A stretch of DNA of 64,000 bases from Polymyxa betae (GCA_003693705.1 RBZT01000684.1:62001-126000); one strand, 5' to 3'; numbered from the stretch's first letter, positions 15,671-27,308 are shown. A program made the numbers and translations. The notes: generated by a model not told the origin, from the letters alone.

Positions 15671-16981
15671 TCACCAATGATACCTTGGAAGCAAAGGAGC
15701 CAATGGCGAATCAAAAGCGTTGTGCAAAAGCTTGCAGTAAGTTGTCCCAATGAGCAGAGCCGGCGCTCCCGTTTGACATGTGCTCATGCATTTACTTAAG
15801 ATCGCGGTATTGCCACCCATAGCGTCCAAGGTCTCTAAAATCAGAGGCTCAGCGCCCAGAAGGTGGTATAAGAAGCAGAGTACTTCTGTCGAAGTCAATT
15901 ACAAGAGTAATAACAAGGGGACGATGAGGGACGCCTTTCACAGCAATGTTGGCAACAAGGATGATGACAACTTCTGAGGATTCAGGGACAGCTTTCGACA
16001 GATGTAGACTGTAATCTCTCAGCACAACATGTAGACCAGCACGATTACTGCGAACAATTCGCTGTCCAAGAAAATGTTCGGGCTCAAAACCAGATACATC
16101 GATTAAGCAAACCCGACTTCCACGTCCCGAGCGATTCACAGTTCGTGATGCATCCTTCATCCAACTATGGCTGGAAAAGAATTCAGGCGCTTTTGAATAC
16201 GAGGGCTCTTCTTCTGGCGACGATAAATCGGCGTCAGAGTCAATTGCAAAACGCAGCCATCTCACTGCAATAGAGCATTCGAAGACCATCTGATACGAGC
16301 CATCCGAACACGAATATCGATGAACGCTGGCTGATGATTTGTCCAAGTTGAAATGGGGATAGTACGACTGGAATATATGTCAGAGGGGCAAGATGCAAGC
16401 AGAAACAGTCAATATCGGTGAAACACAGAAGTGAAAGCCTCAAAAACCATTTAGACCGATGATTAAATTACCTGCATTGAAAAATGCAGGCATTCGGCAT
16501 TTTTAGCAAGAGGTACAATAGTAATGAAGTTGTATCGAATTTGTTCGACCGAAGGTTGCCGAATGTATCCTTGGACTACAATGCAGCGAGGTCTGCAAGA
16601 GGTTTGACAGACGTTGATTGTTAGATTGTGTTGAAAAATAGCTAGAAGCCCCTCTGAGCCACTATCGGTTTTTAGAAAAGTCGTACTCGCAAACAAACGA
16701 TGGCGGACATGGAGTCGAATTTGATTAGGATCGTGGAAGTCCCATAGAAGAAGATAATAGATAAGATGACTACTTGTAAAATCGTCGATTTCATACGAAA
16801 TCAGGAACCGGCCACAAAGAGTGAAACCGATACTGATTCCACGAAGCAAGTGATGATCAGGTGAAACCAGGTTAGCTACTGGTAGAAGCAGCCGGGGAGG
16901 AATGGATTTATATTTCACAAACGACCGACGTCCCAATTCACGTTCTCGAAGGCGCCGGAGAACTGAGTCCGTCAACGCCAT
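15671..16981 (-). CDS. DCAF15-like WD40 protein (CUL4 ligase substrate receptor)
   Basis: In animals DCAF15 is a substrate receptor of the CUL4-DDB1 ubiquitin ligase. The N-terminal part here carries the family pattern: a basic helix (LRRLRERELGRRSF), then IPPRLLLPVANL, then the first blade with GFTLCGRFLISYEI and HLIYYLLLWDF. Later segments include QTSCRPRCIVVQGY, CLIDVSGFEP and the C-terminal FLYHLLGAEPLILETLD. ATG chosen at 16981-16979; an upstream in-frame GTG exists but no ATG. Stop TGA at 15673-15671. Introns near 16462-16347 and 15850-15900 are inferred from frame changes. Recognition is from memory of the family pattern, not a search; another DCAF or WD40 family remains possible. Proteins of this family outside animals are little described. 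Confidence 0.62.
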
Positions 16982-17226
16982 CCGAGCGCATGCTGGATTC
17001 CCCAGTGCGCTAGCAGGAATGACGACGCAGACTGTCACCTACTAGGCAACGAGTGTGAAATGGATACAGAGCTGAGAATACAGAAGATAGAATAATCTGA
17101 ACATTCGTACGGACTGCCGAATGGGGCAAAAATGACGCAACTTGCAGTTTGGGGTTGACTGGCCTCATTATCGAGCTGCCGTCAGTGCTGTGTTGAGAGG
17201 TCGTAAATTAGGACATGGGGTTGAGG

Positions 17227-17854
17227 TTATGGGGTATACTGATCGGTCAATGGGCCAGGACACCAGGCCTGAATCGTATGAATGAGCTTGCAGGCATATG
17301 AAATTGAAGTAACACCAGAAATAATTCCGGTATTCCAGGGTTCATCGTTCTGGATGATTTGTATTCCACCTTACAACCTACCGCACGTGCAGTGCTGTGT
17401 TGAAAAAGACAAGTCTGCAGTACATTTCCGCTCCATGCCTCCATCTCTAGGTAGCGCGATAAAGATAGACACTGACTTCATAGCCTGTGTTCCTCTCTAT
17501 ATTGCTCGCCCAGTAACAATTCAATCATCTTTTTCTCTATTACAAAGGCAAGATGAAAATAATTTCATTGAAAAATGGTGCATAAGTTTTGGGTGTGCAG
17601 AAAATTCCATTGGTCTGCATGTTGGAGCTCGACTCTCGTAGCTTTAAATCCAGACACAAAATCATGAAGATAAGCCTATTATATTTCAGATTTTCGTAAA
17701 TACATATTTTTAGTAAATTCCGGCAATCCGTGACATTTTTGAAACGCGGAGGGAGACCCTTGAAAAAGATACGGAATTGAGCGGACTCCGCCACGGACTC
17801 CGAAAGCCTGGCCTCAAGTTCAATTTTTGCCTGAATCGCATTTCTTCTGGCCAT
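17227..17854 (-). CDS. Small multi-exon protein of unknown function
   Basis: Start ATG at 17854-17852 gives [17 protein letters not shown], a basic helical N-terminus, then [14 protein letters not shown]. Further coding-like pieces in line are [51 protein letters not shown] and, last, [15 protein letters not shown] to a TAA at 17229-17227. Each lies between plausible GT-AG boundaries, but frame linking of all exons was not proved, and one in-frame TAA lies inside the last segment unless removed by splicing. I do not recognise the family. The start codon is 7 bp from the divergent fibrillarin start, so both genes must share one promoter region, with transcription starting inside or very near the partner. 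Confidence 0.5.
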
Positions 17855-17861
17855 CTTTCAA

Positions 17862-18894
17862 ATGGGTTTTGAAGGCGGAAGAGGCGGTCGCGGCGCTAGC
17901 CGAGGCGGTCGTGGTGGTGGCCGTGGTGGCTTCCGAGGAGGTCGTGGTGGCGGTTCCGACCGTGGCGGTCGTGGAGGTGGTCGTGGTGGCGGCCGCGGCG
18001 GTCCCCGAGGTGCTGCTCGCGGCGGCGGTCGTGGACGTGGTGCTCCGCGAGGAGGCCGCGGTGGCATGAGAGGCGGCGCGAAAGTTGTTGTCACTCCCCA
18101 TCGTCACGAAGGAGTCTTCATTGCTCGGTCGAAAGAGGATGCTTTGGTCACTAAGAACTTGGTCCCAGGAGAAGTCTGTCCTATCAATTGTCCGCTTATC
18201 GCTGTTATTAAGCTGTTTCTGTTAGTCTGTCTATGGTGAGAAACGCATCAGCGTTGAAGGCGTCGATGGAGCCAAAATCGAATACCGAGTTTGGAACCCC
18301 TTCCGATCGAAGTTGGCCGCTGCCGTTCTGGGCGGTGTTGACAACATCTATATCAAGCCCGGCACCAAGCTGCTCTACCTTGGTGCCGCCTCGGGAACGT
18401 CGGTCTCTCACTGCTCAGATATCGTCGGTCCAGAAGGCCTTGTCTACGCTGTTGAATTCTCGCATCGATCTGGTCGTGATCTGATCAATGTCGCTAAGAA
18501 ACGCACCAACATCATCCCTATTATTGAAGATGCGCGACACCCTCACAAATACCGAATGCTCATCGGCATGGTGAGTTTGTTTCGCTAATTTCAGTACTTG
18601 GTTCTAATTGGAATTCAGGTTGATACGATTTTCGCGGATGTCGCTCAGCCTGATCAGGCTCGTATTGTCGGTTTGAACGCTCAGAATTTCTTGAAGAACG
18701 GCGGCAACTTCGTCATCTCTATCAAGGCCAACTGTATCGATTCGACTTCAGAGCCCGCTGCCGTTTTCGCCAGCGAAGTCGCCAAACTTCAGGAAATGAA
18801 CTTCAAGCCTGAAGAACAGCTCACCCTGGAACCTTACGAGCGTGATCATGCCGTGGTCGTGGGCTGTTACCGGCCCAATAACGCCAAAAAATGA
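17862..18894 (+). CDS. FBL: Fibrillarin, box C/D snoRNP 2'-O-methyltransferase
   Basis: Nucleolar enzyme that methylates rRNA 2'-hydroxyls guided by box C/D snoRNAs, using SAM. CDS join(17862..18173, 18226..18570, 18619..18894), 310 aa. Residues 2-68 form a glycine-arginine-rich (GAR) domain made of RGG repeats. Then come [35 protein letters not shown], the SAM-binding [33 protein letters not shown], and the catalytic-core segments EDARHP and FADVAQPDQ. Both introns (52 and 48 nt) restore the conserved sequence exactly. The C-terminus [14 protein letters not shown] is canonical. Length equals typical fibrillarins, and the start at the first ATG is clear. Confidence 0.98.
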
Positions 18895-18975
18895 TTCTGC
18901 AACATCAACGTTTTATCTATCAGTTCAACAACCTTTTGACATTAAAGATTATGCAAATCTTTATTATTGTACTAT

Positions 18976-20634
18976 TTAATCCCTGGATGGAATTTTACCG
19001 CACTCTTCTTCGTATTGTAGCGAGGTTATAGCGATGCTATTTAGATGCTGAAAGAACGTTTGCAGTTCAGTCAAGACCCTGCCATTGGAGTTTACTTGCG
19101 CTCCAGGTAATTGAAGGTCTTCGTCTTGACCGCTGTAAACGCCTCGGACCCATTGCCTTTCACTGCCTTTCTCTTGATACAATTCCAATATAATGTAGCT
19201 GCCAAAGGCAGGAAATCGTTTGAGCTGTCCAACAGTTTTGTTTTTCTGACAGAAGCATTATTCAGATCTCAACAAACAATTTATCGTTTACGAGCTAACC
19301 GGATCCGATTCTAAAGCAATTAGCAAGGGAGCGACTGTATTGTCGTGGCCTGAATATAGACGAAGGCGAACTGAAGAATTCGCAGTCAACTTTAAATCGT
19401 GAATAAGATCATCGACAAATCGTCCTATTGCCAAGCGAATTGCTGTTGGCGATCCATACTGGAAGCATTAAACATGGATGAAATAAGATGTACCGAAGCA
19501 CTGAAATCACCTTAGTTTGCATTTCAGTGACTGCCTCAGATTCGATCCTCTTCAATATGCTAGGTGGCAACGAATGCGGTAAACGAACTCCATTGGCTAA
19601 ATAGCATTGATACGTGTTGTGAAGACCTTCGAAACGGGAGACAGCGCCTGCTTTATCGCCAAGCTTCATGACATCTTTAATTTCAGAAGCCATGTCTTCA
19701 CGAATCGTATTTCGACTCTTTAATGTGCTTTGCAAAGTCATCTATTAAACAGAACGTGTTGGAAAAGTGGAACTCAGTAATATGGAACAGTTATACCGAT
19801 TTGAAAGCTTTCAAAGATTTGCACGACGATCGCGGATACATGTTCTCGTCGTGCTCTTTCAGACTATGAATGGAAATGGATGGTGTCACATGGTTAGTAG
19901 GAAACAAGTTTTCAAGCAACGAAACCGCGGATTCCAGGGTTCGTTCCACATCAGTCGATCGTACAAAGACCTCCTGTGGATCGTATCTGCACAAACTGAG
20001 AACATGAACAATCGCCATGAGAAAAATACTAACTCCGATTGGAGAAATTTCAAGTCATCGACATAACGTTGACGAAGGTAACTTCCCACTTTGGCCAGAT
20101 CCTTCCGGCCTTGGGCTGTAAGCTGACCTGGTCGACATGAGCCGGTTAGACCTCTTGGGACCTATAGTCTCTGTAAGTGAAGATATAAAAAAATTTTGGA
20201 CAGCATACAGGATCGCCTCGTTTCAAACCAGAAGAGTAGTGCCTGTTATAAAGACGTTTGGCTTCAGCGAAAACCAGAGGTGAAGTTGGCCCTCGGCACA
20301 CAAAATCGAATCCAGGTTCAGTGGGAAACCACCCTTCTAAATTCTGCAATTAAGTGTAAACATTTTGCAGCCTTGAGGCTGATACCATATCCGTATAGAT
20401 TGCTGATCGGTGTTCTGGCCCCTAATCTGGGTTGAAATTCTCAAAATTGCAGAAACGTTGAAATTCACCATGTCGGAAAATGACTTGTACGTGCCGAAGC
20501 TCAAGCTGATCGTCGGCTGGAGGTTCAACAGTTGATGGCTCGCCTTCTGTTTGGTGAGAAACGATCGCGGCGCCCGGCGTCAATGGTAGAAGTTTCTTCC
20601 AGAGGCCATGTCTATAAGCTGAAAAAGCTGCCAT
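18976..20634 (-). CDS. Histidine acid phosphatase family protein
   Basis: Branch-2 histidine phosphatase. The catalytic RHG signature is HVQVIFRHGE about 50 residues after the ATG at 20634-20632. Next are LTGSCRPGQLTAQGRKDL (the conserved G-QLT-G segment) and EVFVRSTDVERTLESA, then the C-terminal HD proton donor in YSGHDNTVAPLL near 19350, and the final exon LYQEKGSERQWVRGVYSG to a TAG at 18978-18976. Several short introns are needed. Such enzymes hydrolyse phosphomonoesters in lysosomes, at the cell surface or in the secretory route (ACP2, ACP6, PXYLP1 relatives). Which subfamily is not clear. No obvious signal peptide is seen at the chosen start, though the helix KKLLPLTPGAAIV is mildly hydrophobic. 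Confidence 0.85.
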
Positions 20635-20943
20635 TTTATGAAGTGAGTAAAGGTAAAGATCACAAAATCGACGTTAAGCAGAGGCTGATCTATCTATCTG
20701 CATGGCTCCGCGATGTCGCCAGCGTCTTCTCGCACTCTTGATCTTATCTCAGTTCGGTAACGATTATTTTATTCAGCTACAGTGCTACACGTACTAATTG
20801 CCTATTTAAATGAGAGCAAAATGTGAGTAGTTGCAGATGAAGTTTTCTTCATGGATAGCAGCATATTATCGCTTTACAGAAATTGCATCCAATTTTCGCT
20901 CCAGAGCCAAGCTGAAGCTCTGTTAAAGTTTATTAAAAGGATA

Positions 20944-21740
20944 TCATTCTTCTTCTTGCTCGATATTTTCCTTTTCAGTTCGATTGGCTCGTGATCCATA
21001 ATCCATTCGAGCAGAAATAACCCTTCCCTACGTACAGACAACCGGTTAGCAGATGAATTAGATTGAGAAAGCTTGTCAGTACGTACATCTAACGTTGATT
21101 TGTGAAGCTTTTCGATCGCTGCTTTTGCATTTTCGTTGCTATCAAAACCCAGTACAGCATAGCCACGAGATTGCCCGGAACGTTTGTCAATTCCGACAGT
21201 CGCTTCTTTAAATCCAGGTTCGGCTCCGAATGTTTCTTCCAGACTTCAAGAAATAAGGTGAACAAAAAGGAAATCTTCCTTTTTGCATTCATTTACCTTT
21301 TAGAAGTCGCTGTATACGGGATATTGGTAATAAACACATTGGTAGGAATTGCATCGTCTTCGTTAAGCTGGGGTGTACCACGAATGCGCTCATCGCGTTT
21401 TAAGTAAATTTTACGGCCATTGAACTCAGACTCGTTGTATTTTGCGACGGCACTGTCAGCCTTAAATGACCAAGTCATTTTTCAATTCTCGACAGCAATC
21501 AACGTGACTTACTTCAGACTGATCAGCAAACTTAATGATAGCAAATCCTCGAGAGCGTCCCGATCGCGTTTTGATTACTTTGCAAGATTCAAGGCTAAAA
21601 TCAGCGAAGAGATCTGTCTATAAGACTGTTATTCAAGGATGAGCATCTAATGGGAGATATCCGACCAGCGACTCATCCGTGGTCCCGAATGGGACATTGC
21701 CAACATAGATGGAGGAACCTGCTACCTTTTCATCCGACAT
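20944..21740 (-). CDS. RNA-binding protein with two RRM domains
   Basis: ATG at 21740-21738. RRM1: RNP2 SIYVGNVPFG, RNP1 SRGFAIIKF, ending GRKIYLKRDE. RRM2: RNP2 NVFITNIPYTAT, RNP1 SRGYAVLGF, ending GRVISARMDYGSR. A short acidic tail (IEQEEE) precedes the TGA at 20946-20944. Clear introns include 21028-21086 (59 nt), one joining FADQSE to ADSAVAKYN, and one joining YTATSK to SLEETFGAEP. The arrangement recalls nucleolin/Nsr1-like or hnRNP-like proteins, but the N-terminal region is too short to assign a subfamily. It probably binds pre-mRNA or pre-rRNA; this is family-level inference. Confidence 0.88.
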
Positions 21741-22149
21741 CGCCGCCACGCTTTTCTTTGAAAACGATAGAGACGATTTAATAGCGAAAGCGGTCCCATG
21801 GCGAAACAACAACCCCTTTGTCTGAGATATTGGCTGCGCAATTATACTGGTCTTTGGCTACTGAAACTCTCGTCTATTCCTGGTGAAATTTAAATCAACA
21901 AGCTACACTTATAGGAGTCTTATATTGAGTGAAAATCTGATCAGAAAGTGCACTTTCCAAACTTCGCAACCAGCGTGTGTTGAAGAGTTCCGAACCGCAG
22001 ATCGAAAAATCGATTTAATGGCCTGAGATTCTGTATACCTGACATGGCCTTAAATATGAGGCGCCATATCATGGGTTCTTTTTACATTTCGCCAAAGTGC
22101 AACTTTTTCCTCGATTCCAAAGTCTTTAAACATCATCGTATTTGCGAGG

Positions 22150-23000
22150 AGCTGATCAAATACAGGCAACAGCTGTGTTTGAGATTTTCGTCACTGTTCT
22201 CAATCTCCACTCTCCACTGTTCGTGAAGTTATAATCCATACCGTCGTCGAATTGCAGCAGTACTAGATTAAAGTTGGTTTTGGCTGAAAGCCTTATACCG
22301 TATTTGCTCGGTTTGCAGCAAAGCGTTTCCCGGAAATTCACGTTGAACTGTCTGTCACATTGCAGATCTCCATGAAGGTAAAATTCATATCATTATCGAA
22401 ATGCTGCATTGTTGTTCAAAACAAAGTCATATCTTTGCTCTGTTTTTTTGCAACTAAAAAAAAGAACAATCACATTGTAAAGTTCATGAAGCTAAACTGT
22501 ACCATCCCCAAGGTTGCAGTACTGACTCCACCATAGGCAGCAATCCACATATTTGCTCTCTTTGCAGTAATGCGTTTGCCGAAAGCTTCTAATTGAAGCA
22601 ACACATTGCCGAAGATCATGAATGAAAATCCATATTAATGTTGCAGTACCGAACTAAGTTTGTTTTAGGCTTTGCTCTGTTCGAGGCAACGCGTTTGCCC
22701 AAAACGTCAATTTGAACGATCACATCTCCAATGTTCATGAACTTAAAACTCATATACCGTCCTTAAAATGCTGCATATCAAAGTTTTTTTAGGCCAAAGT
22801 CATATATTTGCTATGTTTGCAACAAAGTGTTTGGAGCAAAAGGCCAGTTTGAATGAGAACATTGCAGAATCTGAAGGTAAAATCCTGTCGTCGTCCAAAG
22901 GCTGCAGAACCGATAAAGGTTTTTAGACAGAACTTGCAATTGCAACGTCTTCAACAAAGCGTTCTCCAACCGATCGAATTTGAATAATCATGACACAACA
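22150..23000. repeat. Degenerate tandem repeat, unit about 118-136 bp
   Basis: Units recur with starts (TTTGCT) near 22303, 22434, 22552, 22671 and 22807, and a weaker one near 22930. Each unit contains, in order, TTTGCTCTGTTTGCA-like, AAAGCGTTTGCC-like, TTGAAC/ATCACATTGC-like, TTCATGAA-like, ATCCATATT-like and ATGCTGCAGTAC-like blocks. Copies are heavily diverged by substitutions and small indels. A partial copy precedes 22303. No terminal inverted repeats or coding potential are seen. Confidence 0.7.
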
Positions 23001-23208
23001 TCATTGTTCAAAGTATTTATATATGTGCTATAACTTAATAACATTGAGATTATCACTCCTATGCTGAGTTCCCCGGATGGGGGCGATACGATCGATTTCC
23101 CAGAATGCAACCATCGAATTTTCGCAAAGACCCAGCAAGCAATAAAGCTGGAAGATACCACAAAGGTTGATATTGGGAATCTGGTACCGTAAGATTCATA
23201 TGATTCTT

Positions 23209-23273
23209 ATTTTCATTCTCATCCGACATGAGCATCATTCAGAATTTTCATTCTCATCCGACATGAGCATCAT
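23209..23273. repeat. Two-copy 35-bp-period direct repeat
   Basis: Two copies of a 30-base sequence (ATTTTCATTCTCATCCGACA and the following 10 bases) occur at 23209-23238 and 23244-23273. The short spacers are almost identical too. It lies about 130 bp before the WD40 gene start, so it could be a duplicated regulatory element or a recent slippage product. Confidence 0.9.
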
Positions 23274-23405
23274 ACAGAGAGGATGAGAGGTGTCCATCAA
23301 TAGGACTTGCATTTAGGCATCCAGAGCAGAATTAGTTTAACGTGAATCAGCAATCGGCAGCGTGTCTAATCTGAAAATATCTTTGATGTCGACTTTGTAA
23401 ATCCT

Positions 23406-25860
23406 ATGCTGAAAGGGGAATTGGTACGATGCCTGACAGTTGATCAGCCAATCAACGCATTCGATGTATCGCCTGATAAAACGCGTCTAGCGACCTGTAG
23501 CGGCAAATCGGCCTACGTATGGACTTATCAGAAGTTGCAGTTGGTCAATCGAATCAATCGGAAGCCTGCCGCTGTTCATCGAGCCCGACTCCGACTTGTA
23601 CGATTTACAAACGACATCGATTCGGTCATCACTGCATGTAATGATCATCGAATAGTTGTCTGGAACTTGGTCCACAATAATTCTGCACATCCATTATATA
23701 TATTGGAAGGGCATGCTGGAACCATCTACGATGCCGTTTTCAATTCCGACGGCGATCTACTGTATACCGCCGGAGCCGACGGTCGCGTCTTTGTCTGGAA
23801 CTGGGCTCAAGGCGAACGTCTGGCAAGCGCCATCGCAGAGTCGGCACCAGTTCGAGCCATTGCATTGAACGTGCCTTTCAAGCGCCTGTCCTGTGCTACT
23901 GTTGTCGGATCGGTCGGCGTCTGGGACATTGCTGACCAAACAAGAGTCTGCACTATCGAAGGGGATTCTGAATGGGTCAAGAGCCAAACTGGGGCAGCGA
24001 CCCGCGCCGCCTGGATAGATTCAGTGAGATCTCATAGCGGACCTATCTTAGCTGCTGCATTCTCCCCAAATGGAGCTTTGTTTCTTACTGGAGCTGGAGA
24101 TTCGACAGCGAAGCTTTGGTCAGCGCTATCGTTCCGGAACGATTCCGATTCAGCTTCGACGCAGCGTGCTGCAGTGAAAGTCGCCAATCGTCAAGTTCAG
24201 CTTCGAGAGGCTGTGGATGATAATCTTCAGAATGACAATGTGGTGAATGGAACTGAATCGCCCTTAACTATCGGGTTTTATGCTGCTGTTTTGTATACAT
24301 TTCTACACGAAGCTCCAGTTGAGCACGTGCTGTTTACCCACGATTCTAAATACGTTGTCACATGTTCAAGGGACAGCACTGTTAAGGTTTGTTCCTTTGT
24401 CGATAGCTTAGTAGTGAATGACGAGTTTCCAGATCTGGGATGTTTCTAATGGGCAACAAGTGTATCAAGTAAATCTACCAAATTCCGCTACTGATATTCG
24501 AATCTTGGACGCCAATGAGCATTCCGCTCCATACCGACTTTTTATTCTGCTAAACAATCGAGTTTTATTTCTCGACATTGGGCATCAACAAAGAACGCCA
24601 GCTGCTGTTGAGTATGTTCACAAGCGTTTGGACGAAAAGGGTCTCGGAATGGCTAAAATCCCATGCTGGCCCAGCTCAGTCTATAGTTCCAATGATCACC
24701 ATATGCAAATTGATATTGATCATCTGGCCACAAAAGGCATAACAAGGCATGATCTTAATCGTGCATTGGCTCATCGCTCTGTCAAGCCTAATGCGCTCTT
24801 CGCTGCACTTCAAGCAGAGATAGTCAATGACCAAAATGCTCGCCCTGCCCAACTGAAAGCCAATATGGTAGCTCAGGATTTGAGGCCAGTTGATGTCCTC
24901 AGAGCAATTGCTCTAACCACGAATTTTCGTTTTCAAGATGTGCTAACAGCCCTTTCTATGACCGGAGAGTTAGCAGCTCGCGCTTACGAAGCAGTCAAGC
25001 AGGGGCACTCTCTTGATAAGATTCTTCTTGAAATGGGATTCACTATGACTTCCAATTCAATCCTAGTTCATCTTCCGAAACCTGTTCTACAAAAGTGCTT
25101 CCGAACGGAGGCCATTTCAAGTGAAGATGCGTCACCAACACATGGGGTCATCGCTTTAGCATTTAACGCACCCCAACGTATTGAGCAGCAACATGAACGG
25201 CCTGAGGACAGTCAGAGCGACGACAGCCACAGTCAGAACGACGACAGCCACTCAATTGGAGTGCAGGTTCATGGGATAGCTTCTCCACGAAAACATGATT
25301 CTCCTGAGAAGCAGCGTAAAGAAAAGTTCAATTCCGGCCAAGAGCATATCAAAATTGGAGGTATCACAAGTGGATTCCACACTCCAAGAGGCCTCATTCG
25401 TCAAGGCCATTTGCAATTCCGTAAGTATAAACTGATTTCGAAATTTTCAGGTTTAAGATTGCAAACTAGGGAACAATTCGCAGACACTATCCGAGAAAGA
25501 AGAACTAGATTATTTGGATACTCAAACTACTTTACCGCCTGTTGTAAGCAGCAAAAAACAACTAACAGAAAATGGCGACTAAAGCGATTTAGGCTGGGGC
25601 GCTTTCAAGTCGAGAAGACATGACAACAGGGACCAAACTGTTTCTACGATCACGAATCAAGCCTCCTCGATCAGCTGTACTGTCCATGCTGACGCAGACA
25701 AATCCTGATTTAACCATGTCCCCATGTCCTTCAAGGATGAACTGCAGCCAGAAAGCCTCGATACGCTTCAAAACCCCAATGGTTATGAGATCGTTGCTGT
25801 TACAGGTAGAAAGCTATTCTCCTTCTTACACCAGATAACCTATTTTCTCAGGAAAATAAG
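23406..25860 (+). CDS. WD40-repeat protein with helical C-terminal region
   Basis: Start ATG at 23406 (MLKGELVRCLTVDQ). At least six WD-type blades are visible, with signatures such as LATCSGKSAYVW, ITACNDHRIVVWN, LYTAGADGRVFVWN, FLTGAGDSTAKLW and VVTCSRDSTVKIW. An intron at 24387-24432 (46 nt) is certain, because removal restores SRDSTVKIWDVSNG. After about residue 380 follows a helical domain (ALAHRSVKPNALFAALQ, VLRAIALTTNFRFQDVLTAL) and then a serine/aspartate/glutamine-rich linker (25200-25300). Exons beyond about 25420 are uncertain, but coding-like stretches continue (GWGAFKSRRHDN, FKDELQPESLDTLQNPNG) to about 25860. I do not recognise the family; WD40 scaffolds of the cilium or ribosome biogenesis are possible. 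Confidence 0.8.
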
Positions 25861-26592
25861 AAAGGTCCGGTTTCTATTGCCTTAACTGGTCATCCAACTG
25901 GTAGAAATAAACCGTAATTGATAGATTACTATACACGGAATGGAATCGTCTCGTTTATCAGATAAAGTCAAAGGACGTCTGTCACCTTCACAAGGCCATG
26001 TTGTCCGGCTAAATTCCAAATTCCAGAACGATGTGTACAAATAAGAGAGAGTTCAATTAGCTCAGTCAAACTTTAAGTTGCAATCACGGGGTGAAAAGTC
26101 GTTTGTGTTCGCAGTTTTAAGGCTTGATGGCTGCTTAGAAATGGAAATTGAAATTGCGCTAAGTGCTCTAAGGTGAAAAAGGCAGTGCGGGACTGCGATT
26201 GACGGGAATATTCCAAGTCATGATCTGTCTACACCTTGCTGTTGCTTACCACAAAGTGACCAGTCGCAATTAAAAAGGTGTGTTCAACCTTATCGGAATC
26301 TCGACTTTAATGAATGGCGTAAATTGTTCGCCATCAGGCGGTTGCGATCTCTGACCGACCACCTTGCCCAACCTCACTGACTTCGGCTCCACATGGGCCA
26401 GCATTGCTGCCGCCATTCCAGTTTGTATGATGCAAGTACCACTTCAATGGGATCGACTATTAGCACGAAGCAGCCATGCCAATATATTCAAGTATATCTC
26501 CTCCACCAATAGCCGTTTTGAATAGCTTAACTTGGTGACAGACAAAGCAATGTGAAAAGCTGGTAAAACGAAAATGCGATTTGGAGAGCGGA
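25861..26592. other. Intergenic, about 730 bp
   Basis: No supported gene, RNA or repeat. Stops are frequent in all frames. It contains the 3' flank of the WD40 gene and the upstream region of the RING/ankyrin gene. Confidence 0.45.
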
Positions 26593-27308
26593 ATGACATT
26601 TCAATTTTCGGTTGAATCTGATGAGTGCCCTATAACACTGCAATCGTTAACCCAGCTTGTTTCGCAAGACGATTTAGTGATAACTTGGTGCTGCCACACA
26701 TGCATGAGCCGATCTGCCTTGAAAATATGGCTTAGTAGATCTTCTGAGAATTCCTGTCCTCATTGTAGATCGAGTGCTGTTATTCCTCAGGTATTACTAT
26801 CCTCCTTAAACAATGATAAACTGATCAAGGGCTGACAGATATTTGGCCAAAAGCCAGCTGTTTTTGATGGGGCTCATACAGTCCATTTGTTGATCAAAGA
26901 AGGTCGCTCTGTGAAATGTATTCAAGATCTTTTATTAGTTGAGTATCTTCTGAAGTGCTTCAATGTGTAACCTCTAACCAGTATCAGAATGTTCCAGCAT
27001 CTTTATATGCTGCCGACTGCCTCAATCGAACACCTTTACATTATGCCATAATGGCTGGACGATTCGACGTGGTCAAGCTACTTTGTGACTGCGGTGCCGA
27101 CTTAGACAGCGCCGATGATGACGGCAATGCGCCGTTATTTCTCGCTGTTCAATGCAGAAGTCCATCCATTGTAAAGCTATTAATGAGCAGAAAGGCCTCG
27201 GGTCAGATTAAGCGTGCGTGCGATCTAATTCGGCGCTCAACTGGTATTAAAGATAACGATCATCAAGAATGGATGGCTTGCTTAGAGCATTCTGCAGCTT
27301 TGAAATAG
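26593..27308 (+). CDS. RING-finger-like protein with ankyrin repeats
   Basis: ATG at 26593. A modified RING/U-box-like segment comes first: ECPITL, then WCCHTC, then a WL helix, then CPHCRSS. The first intron (gtattac to gacag, ending about 26829) joins to IFGQKPAVFDGAHTVHLLIK. The second half has ankyrin repeats: NRTPLHYAIMAGRFDVVKLL followed by GADLDSADDDGNAPLFLAVQ. The stop is at 27308. A second intron near 26937-26980 is required, but its exact ends are unclear. RING plus ankyrin proteins are usually E3 ubiquitin ligases, so that role is inferred; not all eight zinc ligands are evident. Confidence 0.65.

Larger units (their letters stand above)
21741..23405. other. Largest intergenic block, 1.66 kb
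   Basis: No gene is supported. AT-rich, many stops in all frames. About half is a degenerate tandem repeat (22150-23000, listed separately), and a 35-bp direct repeat lies at 23209-23273, shortly upstream of the WD40 gene. The rest holds the upstream regions of the divergent RRM and WD40 genes. Confidence 0.55.

Noticed and set aside
17820-18107. Long minus-strand open frames (Thr/Ala/Ser-rich or Pro/Arg-rich) opposite the fibrillarin GAR domain
   Set aside because: They are created by GGT/GGC glycine and CGT arginine codons of the RGG repeats. No homology or splice logic supports them, and the plus-strand protein is certain.
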